64,000 nucleotides of DNA from Stenotrophomonas maltophilia (GTDB taxonomy: Bacteria > Pseudomonadota > Gammaproteobacteria > Xanthomonadales > Xanthomonadaceae), in contig NZ_CP154630.1 of assembly GCF_039555535.1 (NCBI RefSeq), positions 695,001 to 759,000 of the forward strand, given 5' to 3'. This document shows, in pieces, positions 42,126 to 49,703 of the stretch. Under the pieces are notes generated by a model. It did no database searches and was not told where the DNA came from. It saw nothing but the letters and a program-made list of their open reading frames with translations. The first letter of the stretch is position 1. Each line of letters starts with the position of its first letter. A program made the translations under genes and the position numbers.

Positions 42126-42730
42126 GACGGATCTCGCGGGACAGCAGGGGCGGGTTGGATCAGTTTCCAGGCAACAACGGCGCCGGCCAGCGGCAGCCAC
42201 ACCCAGCGCAGTTCAGAGAGAAGGGTGGCGATGCCGCGCGCGCTGAAGAACTGCGGGGCGAACGGTGAAACGCGGATCGGCCGCCACGGGGCGAAGAAGC
42301 GGTGTTCGCTCCACGGCCAGGCCAGGGCAACGCCAAGGCCGCCGGAGGTCATGGCGTCGAGCAGGGGATGGCTGGCGGCGCAGATGAAGACGAATGCCGC
42401 CGCCTGCACGGTGGACGCCACCGTTGGCCGCGCCGTGGTAGGTGCCAACCTTGGTTGGCACGAAACCGCCGACCAAGGTCGGCCGCTACCAAAGAACGCC
42501 CACACCGCGGCCAACACCGCCAGAACCCCGGCAAACAACAACGAATGGCTTGCACCGCGATGGCCGAACGCATCGGCATAGGGAATGTGCAGTGCAAAGG
42601 CCAGTACATCGGCATCGGGCAGCATCGCGGCGACCACACCGGCAGCCAGCAGCCACGCAGGAATGCGGCCACGATCGGCGGCGCACCACAGCGCCAGCGG
42701 CACAGCGGCATGGGTGATGATGGACGGCAT
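42122..42730 (-). CDS. YdjM-type membrane-bound metal-dependent hydrolase family protein
   Basis: This 202-residue inner-membrane protein has the YdjM/YbcI pattern. The N-terminal MPSIITHAAVPLAL motif has an early His, and MLPDADVLAF, HRGASHSLLFA and CAASHPLLDAMTSGG carry putative metal ligands. Function is poorly known, and some relatives respond to DNA damage or act in lipid metabolism. Residues about 81-103 (GRPWSAVSCQPRLAPTTARP) are encoded by a palindromic repeat pair inserted in frame in a loop between helices. The gene overlaps the next one by 4 bp. Confidence 0.8.
   Translation of the reverse strand: MPSIITHAAVPLALWCAADRGRIPAWLLAAGVVAAMLPDADVLAFALHIPYADAFGHRGASHSLLFAGVLAVLAAVWAFFGSGRPWSAVSCQPRLAPTTARPTVASTVQAAAFVFICAASHPLLDAMTSGGLGVALAWPWSEHRFFAPWRPIRVSPFAPQFFSARGIATLLSELRWVWLPLAGAVVAWKLIQPAPAVPRDPS
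42438..42489. repeat. GTAG-headed palindrome pair inside the YdjM-like coding sequence
   Basis: Copy 1 is GTAGGTGCCAACCTTGGTTG (42438-42461). Copy 2 (42470-42489) is GACCAAGGTCGGCCGCTAC in inverse orientation. Both lie within the coding sequence and keep the frame open. Confidence 0.88.
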
Positions 42731-42769
42731 CAGTCACGCACCATGGTCGTGCCGGCCAGGTTGCGCGCT

Positions 42770-42822
42770 GGCAGGTGCCAACCTTGGTTGGCACAGAAGC
42801 ACCGACCAAGGTTGGCCTCTAC
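42770..42822. repeat. Inverted pair of GTGCCAACC-type palindromes
   Basis: Copy 1 contains GGTGCCAACCTTGGTTGGCAC. Copy 2 ends in GGCCTCTAC at 42822, an inverse GTAG head. They lie between yraN and the YdjM-like gene. Confidence 0.85.
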
Positions 42823-42840
42823 CAAAGCGGACGGTACCCA

Positions 42841-43209
42841 TCAGCAATCATCCAACCGGAACGCATCCCGCAGCCAATGCAACTGCGGCGGTTCACCCGT
42901 GGCTTCCACCACGTCGAAACGACAGGGCGCATTGGCCAGTGCAGGGTTGTCCTGCAGATACAACAACGCGGCATGGGCCAGGCGTCGACACTTGCGCACG
43001 TCCACCGAGGCAGCGCCGCCACCGAAGTCGGATCGCGCGCGGTAACGCACTTCCACGAACACCACGGTGCCGGCATCGTCCATCACCAGGTCCAGTTCAC
43101 CGCCGCGATAACGCACGTTGCGCGCACGCGGCTGCAGTCCGGCCTGTTGCAGATGCTGCTCGGCGGCGGCTTCCACCGCCGAGCCCCGTTGGCTGCGCTC
43201 AGCGACCAC
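42841..43209 (-). CDS. yraN: YraN family (UPF0102) endonuclease-like protein
   Basis: This 122-residue protein matches the UPF0102/YraN family. [18 protein letters not shown] is followed by [16 protein letters not shown] and [15 protein letters not shown], a nuclease-like E-D-ExK arrangement, and then the late [11 protein letters not shown]. Biochemical function is not firmly known. No ATG gives the normal length. A GTG at 43209 (VVAERSQRG) overlaps the end of lpoA by 11 bp and gives the family length, while an ATG at 43236 would add nine residues. The lpoA-yraN arrangement is widely conserved. Confidence 0.85.
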   Translation of the reverse strand: MVAERSQRGSAVEAAAEQHLQQAGLQPRARNVRYRGGELDLVMDDAGTVVFVEVRYRARSDFGGGAASVDVRKCRRLAHAALLYLQDNPALANAPCRFDVVEATGEPPQLHWLRDAFRLDDC

Positions 43210-44920
43210 CGACGATCGGCATCGGCCGGCCGCCATTGAAGGTGGACCAGGCCGGCTGGCGCAGGATGTTGCCGTTGCTGTCCAGGAACAGGGTGCCGGT
43301 GGCGCCGTCCAGGCCGCCTTCGTTGGACAGCTTGTCCAGGTAGGCGGTGATCTTCCAGGCATCGGCGCCGAAGGCGAACAGGCGGCCGGCGGCACCGCGT
43401 GCGCTGGGCAGGGTGCTGGCCACCTGGCTGGCCGAGGGCAGGCCGGACACGCTGCGCACGTTCCAGGCTTCGTTCGGGTAGACGATGCCGTCCAGCGCCA
43501 CGTCTTCTTCCACCTTGCCGCTACCGACGGTCAGCTGCGAGGTGCCGACGCGGGTGGCGACACCGGCACCTGCCAGCGCCAGCTGCGGCGCCAGCAGGCG
43601 GGCCTGCGGGGCGCGCACGGCGAGGAACACGGCATCGACCTGGCCGGCATTGCGCACCTGCGCGCCGACATCGCCAACCGCGTCGCTGACGCCGACGGTG
43701 GCCACCACCTGGCCGCCACGCTGGGCGAAGCGCTGGGCGAAGGCCGCAGCGGCACGGCGGCCGGTGTCGTCGGCACTGTTGATCACCAGCGCCTTGCCGC
43801 GCTCGCGGCCACGCAGGTACTCGGCAGCGACGATGCCGTCGTCTTCCGGTGCCAGCGAGAAGCCGGCGCTGCCGGCTGGCGGCGCATCCTTGCCACGGTT
43901 CAGGGCCAGCACCGGCACCTGCAGCTGCTGGCGGCCGTACACGGCGTCCACTTCGTCGCGGCCCAGCGGGCCGACCACGAAGTCGGCACCGGAGGCGACG
44001 GCCTTGTCATACGCGGCCAGCGCACCGGCCGGGGTACCGGCGGTGTCGATGAAGTTGATGTCCGGGCGGCGGCGGGTCTCGCCGTAGTAGGCGGCCAGCA
44101 GGCCATCGCGCACCGGCTGCGCGGCGGTGGCCAGGCGGCCGCTGAGCGGCAGCAGCACGGCCAGCTTGGCCGGCGGACGGTAACCGTCGCTCATGGCCGG
44201 CGGGCGCTTGCTGGTATCGAACTGGGCGGCGCCGTCGCGGTCGAACGGGCGCGGCAGAGGCAGGCCACGCGCGATCAGCGCGCGGCCGGCGAAGTTGTAC
44301 AACGGGTCGTTGGCCGGCAGGGCGGCGGCACGGCTGCGCAGGGTGGCATCGTCAAGCGTACCGAGCAGGCCGGCAATGGCGGCCTGGTTCTCGCTGCGTG
44401 CGCTGCCGGTCAGGCTGGCGTGGGCGCGTGCGCGCTCGGTGGCGGCACCGAAGGCATCGCCGGTGCCCTGCAGGGCAGTGGCGCGGGCCAGGTGCCAGCG
44501 CGTGCGCAGGGCCGGCAGTACGTTGTCGCCACTGTCCTTCAGCAGGGCCAGGGCCTGTGCCGGCTGCTTGTCGGCCAGTGCCAGCTCGGCGCCGGTCAGC
44601 TGGTAGCGCTGCAGGCTGGCGCCGGTCAGCTGGCGGGCGGTGAGCTGGCCCAGCAGGCTGCGCGCGCGGGCGCTGTCGCCGGCCAGGTTCCAGGCCCAGG
44701 CTGCATCGGCCAGGGCGTTGGCGCGGGCACCGCCGCGCAGGGTGGCGGCCAGGCCTTCCAGCTGCAGTGCGGCGTCGCGCGGCTTGCCCTGTTCGATCAG
44801 CGCCAGCGCCTGGCTCTGGGCCGGCGATTCGGGCGCGCTGGTCAGGCTGGTGGTGGCACAGCCGGCCAGCAGCATCAGCGACAACGACAGGGCGGAGATC
44901 CGTGCGGCGGGCTTGTTCAT
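43199..44920 (-). CDS. lpoA: Outer membrane lipoprotein LpoA, activator of penicillin-binding protein 1A
   Basis: This 573-residue lipoprotein has a signal with lipobox [11 protein letters not shown]-like helical N-domain runs to about residue 240. It is followed by a periplasmic-binding-protein-like C-domain ([62 protein letters not shown]). In E. coli LpoA reaches from the outer membrane to activate PBP1A. The start at 44920 ([12 protein letters not shown]) is preferred, and an ATG four codons upstream is possible. It is divergent from rsmI, as in most gammaproteobacteria. Confidence 0.92.
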   Translation of the reverse strand: MNKPAARISALSLSLMLLAGCATTSLTSAPESPAQSQALALIEQGKPRDAALQLEGLAATLRGGARANALADAAWAWNLAGDSARARSLLGQLTARQLTGASLQRYQLTGAELALADKQPAQALALLKDSGDNVLPALRTRWHLARATALQGTGDAFGAATERARAHASLTGSARSENQAAIAGLLGTLDDATLRSRAAALPANDPLYNFAGRALIARGLPLPRPFDRDGAAQFDTSKRPPAMSDGYRPPAKLAVLLPLSGRLATAAQPVRDGLLAAYYGETRRRPDINFIDTAGTPAGALAAYDKAVASGADFVVGPLGRDEVDAVYGRQQLQVPVLALNRGKDAPPAGSAGFSLAPEDDGIVAAEYLRGRERGKALVINSADDTGRRAAAAFAQRFAQRGGQVVATVGVSDAVGDVGAQVRNAGQVDAVFLAVRAPQARLLAPQLALAGAGVATRVGTSQLTVGSGKVEEDVALDGIVYPNEAWNVRSVSGLPSASQVASTLPSARGAAGRLFAFGADAWKITAYLDKLSNEGGLDGATGTLFLDSNGNILRQPAWSTFNGGRPMPIVGGR

Positions 44921-45001
44921 GATCGGGTCCATGCGATGAGGGCAGCGGCCTTGGCCGGGTACACGCTACGATTCTACCCTTGCCCCGTGAGTACCGCTGA
45001 A

Positions 45002-45820
45002 ATGAGTGTCCCAACCCTGTACGTCGTCGCCACCCCGATCGGCAACCTGGCCGATCTGAGCCCGCGCGCGCAGGAGGTGCTGCGCTCGGTGGCGGCCATC
45101 TGTGCCGAGGACACCCGCCGCAGCGGCCAGCTGCTGTCCCATTTCGGCATCCAGCAGCCGCTGGTGGCCCTGCACGAACACAATGAAGAGGCCCTGTCGC
45201 AGCGCCTGGTGTCGCGCCTGCAGGCGGGTGAGTCGCTGGCGCTGGTGAGCGATGCGGGCACCCCGCTGGTCAGCGACCCCGGCTTCCGCCTGGTGCGTGC
45301 TGCCCGTGCGGCTGGCATCAAGGTCAGCCCGATTCCCGGGGCCTGCGCTGCCATCGCCGCGCTGAGCGTGGCCGGTCTGCCCAGCGATCGCTTCAGCTTC
45401 GAAGGCTTCCTGCCGGCCAAGGCCAGCGGCCGCCGCGACCGCCTGCAGGCGCTGGCCGGCGAAGTGCGCACGATGGTGTTCTACGAATCCTCGCACCGCA
45501 TCGCCGAATCGCTGGCGGACATGGCGGCGATCTTCGGCGGCGAGCGCCCGGCGGTGCTGGCACGCGAGCTGACCAAGCTGTTCGAGACCGTGCTTGATGG
45601 CGACCTGGCCGGCCTGCTGGCCAAGGTGGAAGCCGACGAGAACCAGCGCAAGGGCGAGTTCGTGGTGATGGTGCAGGGCGCCGGCGATGATGAGGAAGCG
45701 CAACTGGCGCATGGCCGCCGTGTGTACGCCAAGCTGAGCGAGCATCTGCCGCCGTCGACCGCGGCGAAGCTGGCGGCCGAGTTGACCGGTGCGCCGCGCA
45801 AGGCGTTGTACGGGAGTTGA
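45002..45820 (+). CDS. rsmI: 16S rRNA (cytidine(1402)-2'-O)-methyltransferase RsmI
   Basis: RsmI methylates the 2'-OH of C1402 in 16S rRNA using SAM. The 272-residue protein has the tetrapyrrole-methylase fold signatures TLYVVATPIGNLADLSPRA, CAEDTRRSGQLLSHFGI, LVSDAGTPLVSDPGFRLV and IPGACAAIAALSVAGLP. A GTG five codons upstream (44987) could also start translation. It diverges from lpoA across about 80 bp, which must hold both promoters. Confidence 0.95.
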   Translation: MSVPTLYVVATPIGNLADLSPRAQEVLRSVAAICAEDTRRSGQLLSHFGIQQPLVALHEHNEEALSQRLVSRLQAGESLALVSDAGTPLVSDPGFRLVRAARAAGIKVSPIPGACAAIAALSVAGLPSDRFSFEGFLPAKASGRRDRLQALAGEVRTMVFYESSHRIAESLADMAAIFGGERPAVLARELTKLFETVLDGDLAGLLAKVEADENQRKGEFVVMVQGAGDDEEAQLAHGRRVYAKLSEHLPPSTAAKLAAELTGAPRKALYGS

Positions 45821-46812
45821 TGGATCGTGCGGACCAAGGTCCGCACCCACCAAGGCGGAATCGGCGCGGCATCGGTAGATCCACGCCATGCGTGGATGAA
45901 TGAACCCCACCCGGATCCGCACCCCGGGGTGCGCCGTCCGGCCTCAGCCCGGTGCGATGCCGTCCAGGGCACGCAGATAATGGCAATCTCGGCAACCACG
46001 GAGGAAAGCTCAGGGGCACGCAGGCGATTCCTGCGCAGGAACGCGCGCCACTGAGCCCGCTTCTGGGCATCCCTGGCGAACGCCTGGGTCAGCCCGTACG
46101 GCAGCGGCGTCGGTGCAGGGGTGCCGCGTCGGTCAAAGGTCGCAGCAATGGCGGCTGCAAGGCCGGGGCGATCCATGGCGTCCTCGCGCGCCAGTGCCAG
46201 CAGGTCGAAGAAGTCTTTCATCCTGCTGTTGGCAATGCCGAGGGCGGCAATGGCCTCCAGCTTTTCGGCGAACACCGTCTCGCGTGGGTAGACGCGCAGG
46301 CAAGGTGGCGGAAAGCCATCCAGCATCACCGGATAGGCAATTTCCGGAGGTGGGGCGGTGACCGCGTCGCCAAACCCCACATCCCACTGCACATGGCAGC
46401 GCGCTCGGCCCAAATAGGCGATCAGGCGCAGGCGCAGCCCCTCATATGCAGCGTCTTCGCGGGTAGCTTCGATGGTGATGCTGGCTGGATCGAAACGCAG
46501 GCCGTCGTCGCTTGCCATTGCACAGAGCGCGCGTGCGATGTCCAGAAGATGGTCGGGCTCAGCACTGCCGAATCTGAGGAAATCGGCATCCCGTGTGGGC
46601 CGGTGTGGTGCATCGAACCAGGCCACGAACAGCAGGGCGCCCTTCAGCAGGAACTGGTCGCGGAAGGATGAGGTCGAGAGCCGGTAGAGCAGGCGTTCAA
46701 CGGCGAATCTGTCCAGCACGAACTGGAAGTCTTCGTTGCGGCTGCGTGCGAGATCGAGCAGCCGTTGCCGGATGGAAGCAACGCGCTGGGGGAGCGGCAG
46801 GGAGTGGGTCAC
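45481..46812 (-). CDS. abiEii: AbiEii-type nucleotidyltransferase toxin with apparently frameshifted C-terminus
   Basis: The first 280 or so residues match the AbiEii toxin of type IV toxin-antitoxin systems, nucleotidyltransferases that block growth or phage propagation. Evidence is FRDQFLLKGALLFVAWF, RPTRDADFLRFG (DxD motif) and AEKLEAIAALGIANSRMKDFFDLLALA. The family usually ends near LRALDGIAPG. Those codons are present here in the next frame, with a stop at 45944-45946, which implies loss of one base near 45980. As read, the frame instead runs on to 45481, giving 443 residues and 340 bp of antisense overlap with rsmI. The start overlaps the antitoxin stop by 4 bp. Confidence 0.78.
   Translation of the reverse strand: MTHSLPLPQRVASIRQRLLDLARSRNEDFQFVLDRFAVERLLYRLSTSSFRDQFLLKGALLFVAWFDAPHRPTRDADFLRFGSAEPDHLLDIARALCAMASDDGLRFDPASITIEATREDAAYEGLRLRLIAYLGRARCHVQWDVGFGDAVTAPPPEIAYPVMLDGFPPPCLRVYPRETVFAEKLEAIAALGIANSRMKDFFDLLALAREDAMDRPGLAAAIAATFDRRGTPAPTPLPYGLTQAFARDAQKRAQWRAFLRRNRLRAPELSSVVAEIAIICVPWTASHRAEAGRRTPGCGSGWGSFIHAWRGSTDAAPIPPWWVRTLVRTIHQLPYNALRGAPVNSAASFAAVDGGRCSLSLAYTRRPCASCASSSSPAPCTITTNSPLRWFSSASTLASRPARSPSSTVSNSLVSSRASTAGRSPPKIAAMSASDSAMRCEDS
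45827..45897. repeat. Two palindromes (GTGCGGACC and GTAGATCCACGC types)
   Basis: GTGCGGACCAAGGTCCGCAC (45827-45846) is followed by GTAGATCCACGCCATGCGTG (45875-45897). The second type also occurs at 47494. Both lie just downstream of rsmI, beneath the frameshifted tail of the abiEii frame. Confidence 0.85.
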
Positions 46813-47411
46813 GCCAGGGCATCGAGGTACGGTCTCATCAGTCTGGCAACGCGGCAGATCCGCGCATACTCCATCAGTGCGTTTGGGGTCGTGGCGCGGC
46901 TGCGAAGCGCGTCACGCAACGCCTCGATAGCGACATCGAGGCCAACGAGATTGCGGTACTTGAAGCAGTCGGCGACGGTTTTGGCAACGTTGCTGACGTA
47001 GATGCAGCGCGTGCCCACGCGGCGTTCTTCCAGTCCTGCATTGAGTGTCGTTGGCGACATGCGGACCACCCGGAGCGGCGGCCAGTCGATGCGGGGCGCG
47101 CGGTCACTGTTGCCAATGGCTGCCCAGATCTCGAACGGCGCCTGGGTGGTCAGCCCATGTAGGCGCAGCGCACTCAACAGACACAGACGGGGGTGCGGCA
47201 GGCGTTCGGCAATGATCCGCAGTCCATCGTCGGTGTCGCCGCGGGCTTTTCCTGGCAATGCGTAGACGCCGCGGGACATCCGGATGAGTGCGCCGGCGTC
47301 GACCAGGCGCGCCAGTTGCGCACGGGCGATTCCGGCAGCCACCAGTTCGCGCGCGCGCAGCGTGCCTGCGCGCTGCAGTAGCTTTCGTGCCCTGGCCTCA
47401 GCATTTCCCAT
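46809..47411 (-). CDS. abiEi: AbiEi-type antitoxin, transcriptional autoregulator
   Basis: This 200-residue protein has an N-terminal winged-helix region (LLQRAGTLRARELVAAGIAR, LIRMSRGVYALPG). An AbiEi_C-like domain follows (LCLLSALRLHGLTTQAPFEIW, VGTRCIYVSNVAKTVADCFKYR, AIEALRDALR). AbiEi proteins repress their own operon by binding inverted repeats and counteract AbiEii. A matching inverted repeat lies just upstream (47420-47467). The toxin gene follows with a 4-bp overlap. The pair is an accessory defence module between rsmI and rnpB. Confidence 0.88.
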   Translation of the reverse strand: MGNAEARARKLLQRAGTLRARELVAAGIARAQLARLVDAGALIRMSRGVYALPGKARGDTDDGLRIIAERLPHPRLCLLSALRLHGLTTQAPFEIWAAIGNSDRAPRIDWPPLRVVRMSPTTLNAGLEERRVGTRCIYVSNVAKTVADCFKYRNLVGLDVAIEALRDALRSRATTPNALMEYARICRVARLMRPYLDALA

Positions 47412-47419
47412 GGCGGCAT

Positions 47420-47467
47420 TGTTCCATAATGCAGGTTGTTTTCAATATCAACCGGCAAAATGGAACA
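47420..47467 (-). promoter_or_regulatory. Probable AbiEi operator (nested inverted repeats)
   Basis: The perfect arms TGTTCCAT (47420-47427) and ATGGAACA (47460-47467) enclose GGTTG (47434-47438) and CAACC (47449-47453). The AT-rich centre could hold the -10 region. It begins 9 bp upstream of the antitoxin start. AbiEi proteins are known to bind inverted repeats in this position; the assignment here is inferred. Confidence 0.6.
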
Positions 47468-47493
47468 TCTGGTGCCGGGCCATTTCCGGCGAG

Positions 47494-47516
47494 GTAGATC
47501 CACGCCACGCGTGGAT
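47494..47516. repeat. GTAGATCCACGC-type palindrome
   Basis: The hairpin GTAGATCCACGCCACGCGTG continues as GAT, between the divergent abiEi promoter and rnpB. It is the same type as the copy at 45875-45897. Confidence 0.87.
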
Positions 47517-47578
47517 GGATGAACGACGCGCCGCGATCAACGCGGCAGGAACCACCCGCGTGCGCTAGAATGCGCGCT

Positions 47579-47933
47579 GGCGGAGCCGGCCAGACAGTCG
47601 CGTCATCCCTTCGGGGGTGCCGAGGAAAGTCCGGGCTCCATAGGGCAAGGTGCCAGGTAACGCCTGGGCGGCGCAAGCCGACGGAAAGTGCAACAGAAAG
47701 ATACCGCCTACGTCTTCTTCGGAAGGCCGGTAAGGGTGAAATGGTGCGGTAAGAGCGCACCGCGAGTCTGGCAACAGACCGGCACGGCAAACCCCACCTG
47801 GAGCAAGACCAAATAGGGATCCTTTGGCGCGGCCCGCGTTGGATCCGGGTAGGTTGCTTGAGCGTTGCGGTGACGTAACGCCTAGAGGAATGACTGTCCA
47901 CGACAGAACCCGGCTTATCGGCCGGCTCCGCCT
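47579..47933 (+). ncRNA. rnpB: RNase P RNA (bacterial class A)
   Basis: This is the catalytic RNA of RNase P, which matures tRNA 5' ends. The terminal helix P1 is GGCGGAGCCGGCC (47579-47591) with GGCCGGCTCCGCC (47920-47932). Conserved blocks are present: GAGGAAAGTCCGGGCTCC, ACAGAAAGATACCGCC, GGTAAGGGTGAAATGGTG, CGGTAAGAGCGCACCG, and AAACCCCACCTGGAGCAAG followed by GACCAAATAGGG. The 3' part GATGACTGTCCACGACAGAACCCGGCTTA-like (GAATGACTGTCC, GACAGAACCCGGCTTA) completes the core. A pyrimidine-rich tail (CTCTTTCTTA) follows P1 and may be the terminator. Confidence 0.97.
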
Positions 47934-47946
47934 CTTTCTTACGGTA

Positions 47947-47994
47947 AGCCGAGCATGGCTCGGCTCTACAGTAGAGCCGAGCCATGCTCGGCTG
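47947..47994. repeat. Inverted pair of GTAG-headed palindromes, heads 1 bp apart
   Basis: AGCCGAGCATGGCTCGGCTCTAC (47947-47969) and GTAGAGCCGAGCCATGCTCG (from 47971) form a perfect large inverted repeat with the GTAG heads facing each other. This is the opposite arrangement to the other pairs. It lies just after rnpB. Confidence 0.93.
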
Positions 47995-48022
47995 CTCTCC
48001 GCCCAGATGCTTGGGATGTTGT

Positions 48023-48502
48023 TCAACCCGGCGTGCGGTACTGCCCTGCGGAAATGAACTGCTCGAACCTTTCGCACCACACAACCACGGTGGTGTAGTC
48101 GTCCACGTTGACGCTCTCAGGCACCTCCACCAGGAACCGGTTGAAGGTCTTCACCTCGCCGATGCGCTGGGCCTGCGCCTTGATCTTCAGGAAGTCGGCC
48201 TTGTTGTCGACGAAGTCGCGCACCAGGTAGACCTTGTAGTCCGGCCCCGGGCCCATCTTGCCGTCGAACGCGACCTGGCGCGCGCTGACACTGACCTTGC
48301 CGTCGGCCCAGTGCACGGCGTCGCTGCCCTTGAGGTCGCGACGGAAGGTGGTGTGGTAACGGGCGTCGCCCATCGCCGCCTGCACCTGCGCGACCGGCGG
48401 GTCGTCTGGGGCGATCAGGATCGGCAGCAGGTAGATGCCCAGGCCGAAGCCCAGGCCGAGGGCGAGCAGGTGGGTGACGGCAAGTACGAAGACACGGCGC
48501 AT
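48023..48502 (-). CDS. DM13-domain membrane-anchored periplasmic protein
   Basis: This 159-residue protein has one N-terminal membrane anchor (LLALGLGFGLGIYLLPILIA). A DM13-type domain follows, with DAVHWADGKVSVSARQVAFD, GPGPDYKVYLVRDFVD, VKTFNRFLVEVPESVNVDDY and the conserved Cys in TTVVVWCERF. DM13 domains are proposed to be redox-active or electron-transfer domains through that cysteine. The partner is unknown. It lies between rnpB and the NRDE gene on the minus strand, probably as its own unit. Confidence 0.8.
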   Translation of the reverse strand: MRRVFVLAVTHLLALGLGFGLGIYLLPILIAPDDPPVAQVQAAMGDARYHTTFRRDLKGSDAVHWADGKVSVSARQVAFDGKMGPGPDYKVYLVRDFVDNKADFLKIKAQAQRIGEVKTFNRFLVEVPESVNVDDYTTVVVWCERFEQFISAGQYRTPG

Positions 48503-48603
48503 CGATGACTCCCTGTGGATCGGTGGGGCGCGCGGCAGGATCGCGCCGGGTCATCGTGTGACGTGCGTGCAGACATTTATAGACACAGAAAACAGGTACA
48601 GGC

Positions 48604-49380
48604 TCAGAAATCGACCTGGCTCTGGCCGAGGGCGACACCCTGCGGGCCGAAGCGGCGCTCGTGGATCTGGCCGTGGCCATGGGCGTCGATCAACAGCACC
48701 GTGCTGGCGCGGGTGCCGTAGTCGTCGCCACGGATGAAGGCCGGGCTCAGCCAGCGCTCGCGCTCCAGGCCGATGCCGGTGTCGGGCAGGTCGCTGTCGG
48801 CCGGGCGGTGTTCATCGGCCAGAGCATTCCAGAGCGGGGTCAGATCCCTTTCCTCTTGGGAAAGGGATCTGACCCCGTCTTCCTTCAGCCAGGCGGAAAG
48901 CGCAGCCATCAGCCGGCGGGTCTTCGGCCACGGCGCGTCCAGTGCGCCGTTGGACATGCCGTGCACGCCGGGGCCCAGGCGCTGGCGTTCGGCCGGGTGG
49001 TTGCCCAGGTACTCCAGGCTGTCGCCATCGGCCAGCAGCAGGTTGAAGGGCGCATATGCGCCCGCCACGATGGCCAGCCGGTCGATATGCACGGCGGCCG
49101 GGTCGCGGCCGCGCAGGAAGTCGGCCACCAGCGCCCCCCGGGACGGGCCGGTCTGTGCGGCCAGCGGATCGCGGACATTGGTGACCACGGCCATGCGGCC
49201 GCCGGCACCAACGCCGGCCCAGCCACCGCCGGAGCGCAGGTCGCGCCCCCCGATGACGGAGGTCTCATCCTGCCAGGGGGCCAGCGCGGCGGTCGGGCGG
49301 GCGTGGAACTCATCACGGTTGCCGGTCATCACCAGCCGCCAGCGCGGGTGGTGCATCCAGCCAAGAGCGAGCAGGCACAT
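48604..49380 (-). CDS. NRDE (TANGO2-like) family protein carrying an in-frame repeat insertion
   Basis: This 258-residue protein has the family N-terminus MCLLAL, the NRDE motif (MTGNRDEFHARPT), GGRDLRSGGGWAGV and VTNVRDP. Relatives (human TANGO2, bacterial homologues) are linked to heme trafficking or acyl metabolism, but the mechanism is unsettled. Residues about 168-183 (DGVRSLSQEERDLTPLW) are encoded by a GGGGTC-type palindrome, an insertion not expected in the family. The start at 49380 gives Cys2, conserved in the family. It is divergent from mraZ. Confidence 0.85.
   Translation of the reverse strand: MCLLALGWMHHPRWRLVMTGNRDEFHARPTAALAPWQDETSVIGGRDLRSGGGWAGVGAGGRMAVVTNVRDPLAAQTGPSRGALVADFLRGRDPAAVHIDRLAIVAGAYAPFNLLLADGDSLEYLGNHPAERQRLGPGVHGMSNGALDAPWPKTRRLMAALSAWLKEDGVRSLSQEERDLTPLWNALADEHRPADSDLPDTGIGLERERWLSPAFIRGDDYGTRASTVLLIDAHGHGQIHERRFGPQGVALGQSQVDF
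48836..48876. repeat. GGGGTC-type palindrome inside the NRDE coding sequence
   Basis: The arms are GGGGTCAGATCCCTTTCC and GGAAAGGGATCTGACCCC, a perfect hairpin within the coding region. It keeps the frame open. All other members of this repeat family in the window are intergenic. Confidence 0.9.
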
Positions 49381-49516
49381 GGCCTCATTGTGCATCGTTT
49401 GCGCAGTCCGGCGGCGTTTCCGCCCGGTTCCGGATGAATGCGCGGGAGATGTTTCACGCCCTGTCCACAGCCCTGAACTTCCGTTCAATCTCAAAAATTG
49501 AGACGGATCAGCAACT

Positions 49517-49525
49517 TGTGGATAA
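49517..49525 (-). promoter_or_regulatory. DnaA-box-like sequence upstream of mraZ
   Basis: TGTGGATAA on the plus strand is TTATCCACA on the minus strand, a perfect match to the DnaA box consensus. It lies about 190 bp upstream of mraZ in the divergent region with the NRDE gene. A single box may be chance. A DnaA link to division gene expression is inference. Confidence 0.4.
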
Positions 49526-49595
49526 GCCTTGAACAATTCTCTAAAGGTTGTTGCAAGCCATTGATGCGGCTGGCGATTTCCCCGCTGAAAAGTTG

Positions 49596-49666
49596 TTGAC
49601 AACCCTTCGGCCGCTGCTAAGGTGGGCATCAGAGGGAAATCCGGGTGTTTTGTGGGTTTTCGTGGT
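49596..49666 (+). promoter_or_regulatory. dcw (Pmra) promoter with MraZ-type direct repeats
   Basis: A perfect -35 hexamer TTGACA (49596-49601) is followed, 16 bp later, by a weak -10 (TAAGGT, 49618-49623). From there GTGGG (49622), GAGGG (49632), CGGGT (49642), GTGGG (49652) and GTGGT (49662) recur at exact 10-bp steps. MraZ proteins are known to repress their own operon by binding about three TGGG-type repeats spaced by one helical turn. The spacing here fits that operator, extended to four or five units. Confidence 0.7.
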
Positions 49667-49703
49667 TCAATGTTTCACCGGGCGAAGGATAGGTGCACGC
49701 GTC

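Noticed and set aside
43118..45001. Plus-strand open frame of over 600 codons upstream of rsmI
   Set aside because: It is the antisense of lpoA, whose lipoprotein signal and domains are clear; rsmI starts at 45002 or 44987.
49548..49703. Upstream extension of MraZ
   Set aside because: It covers the -35 box and the 10-bp operator repeats; MraZ proteins start at FQGET.
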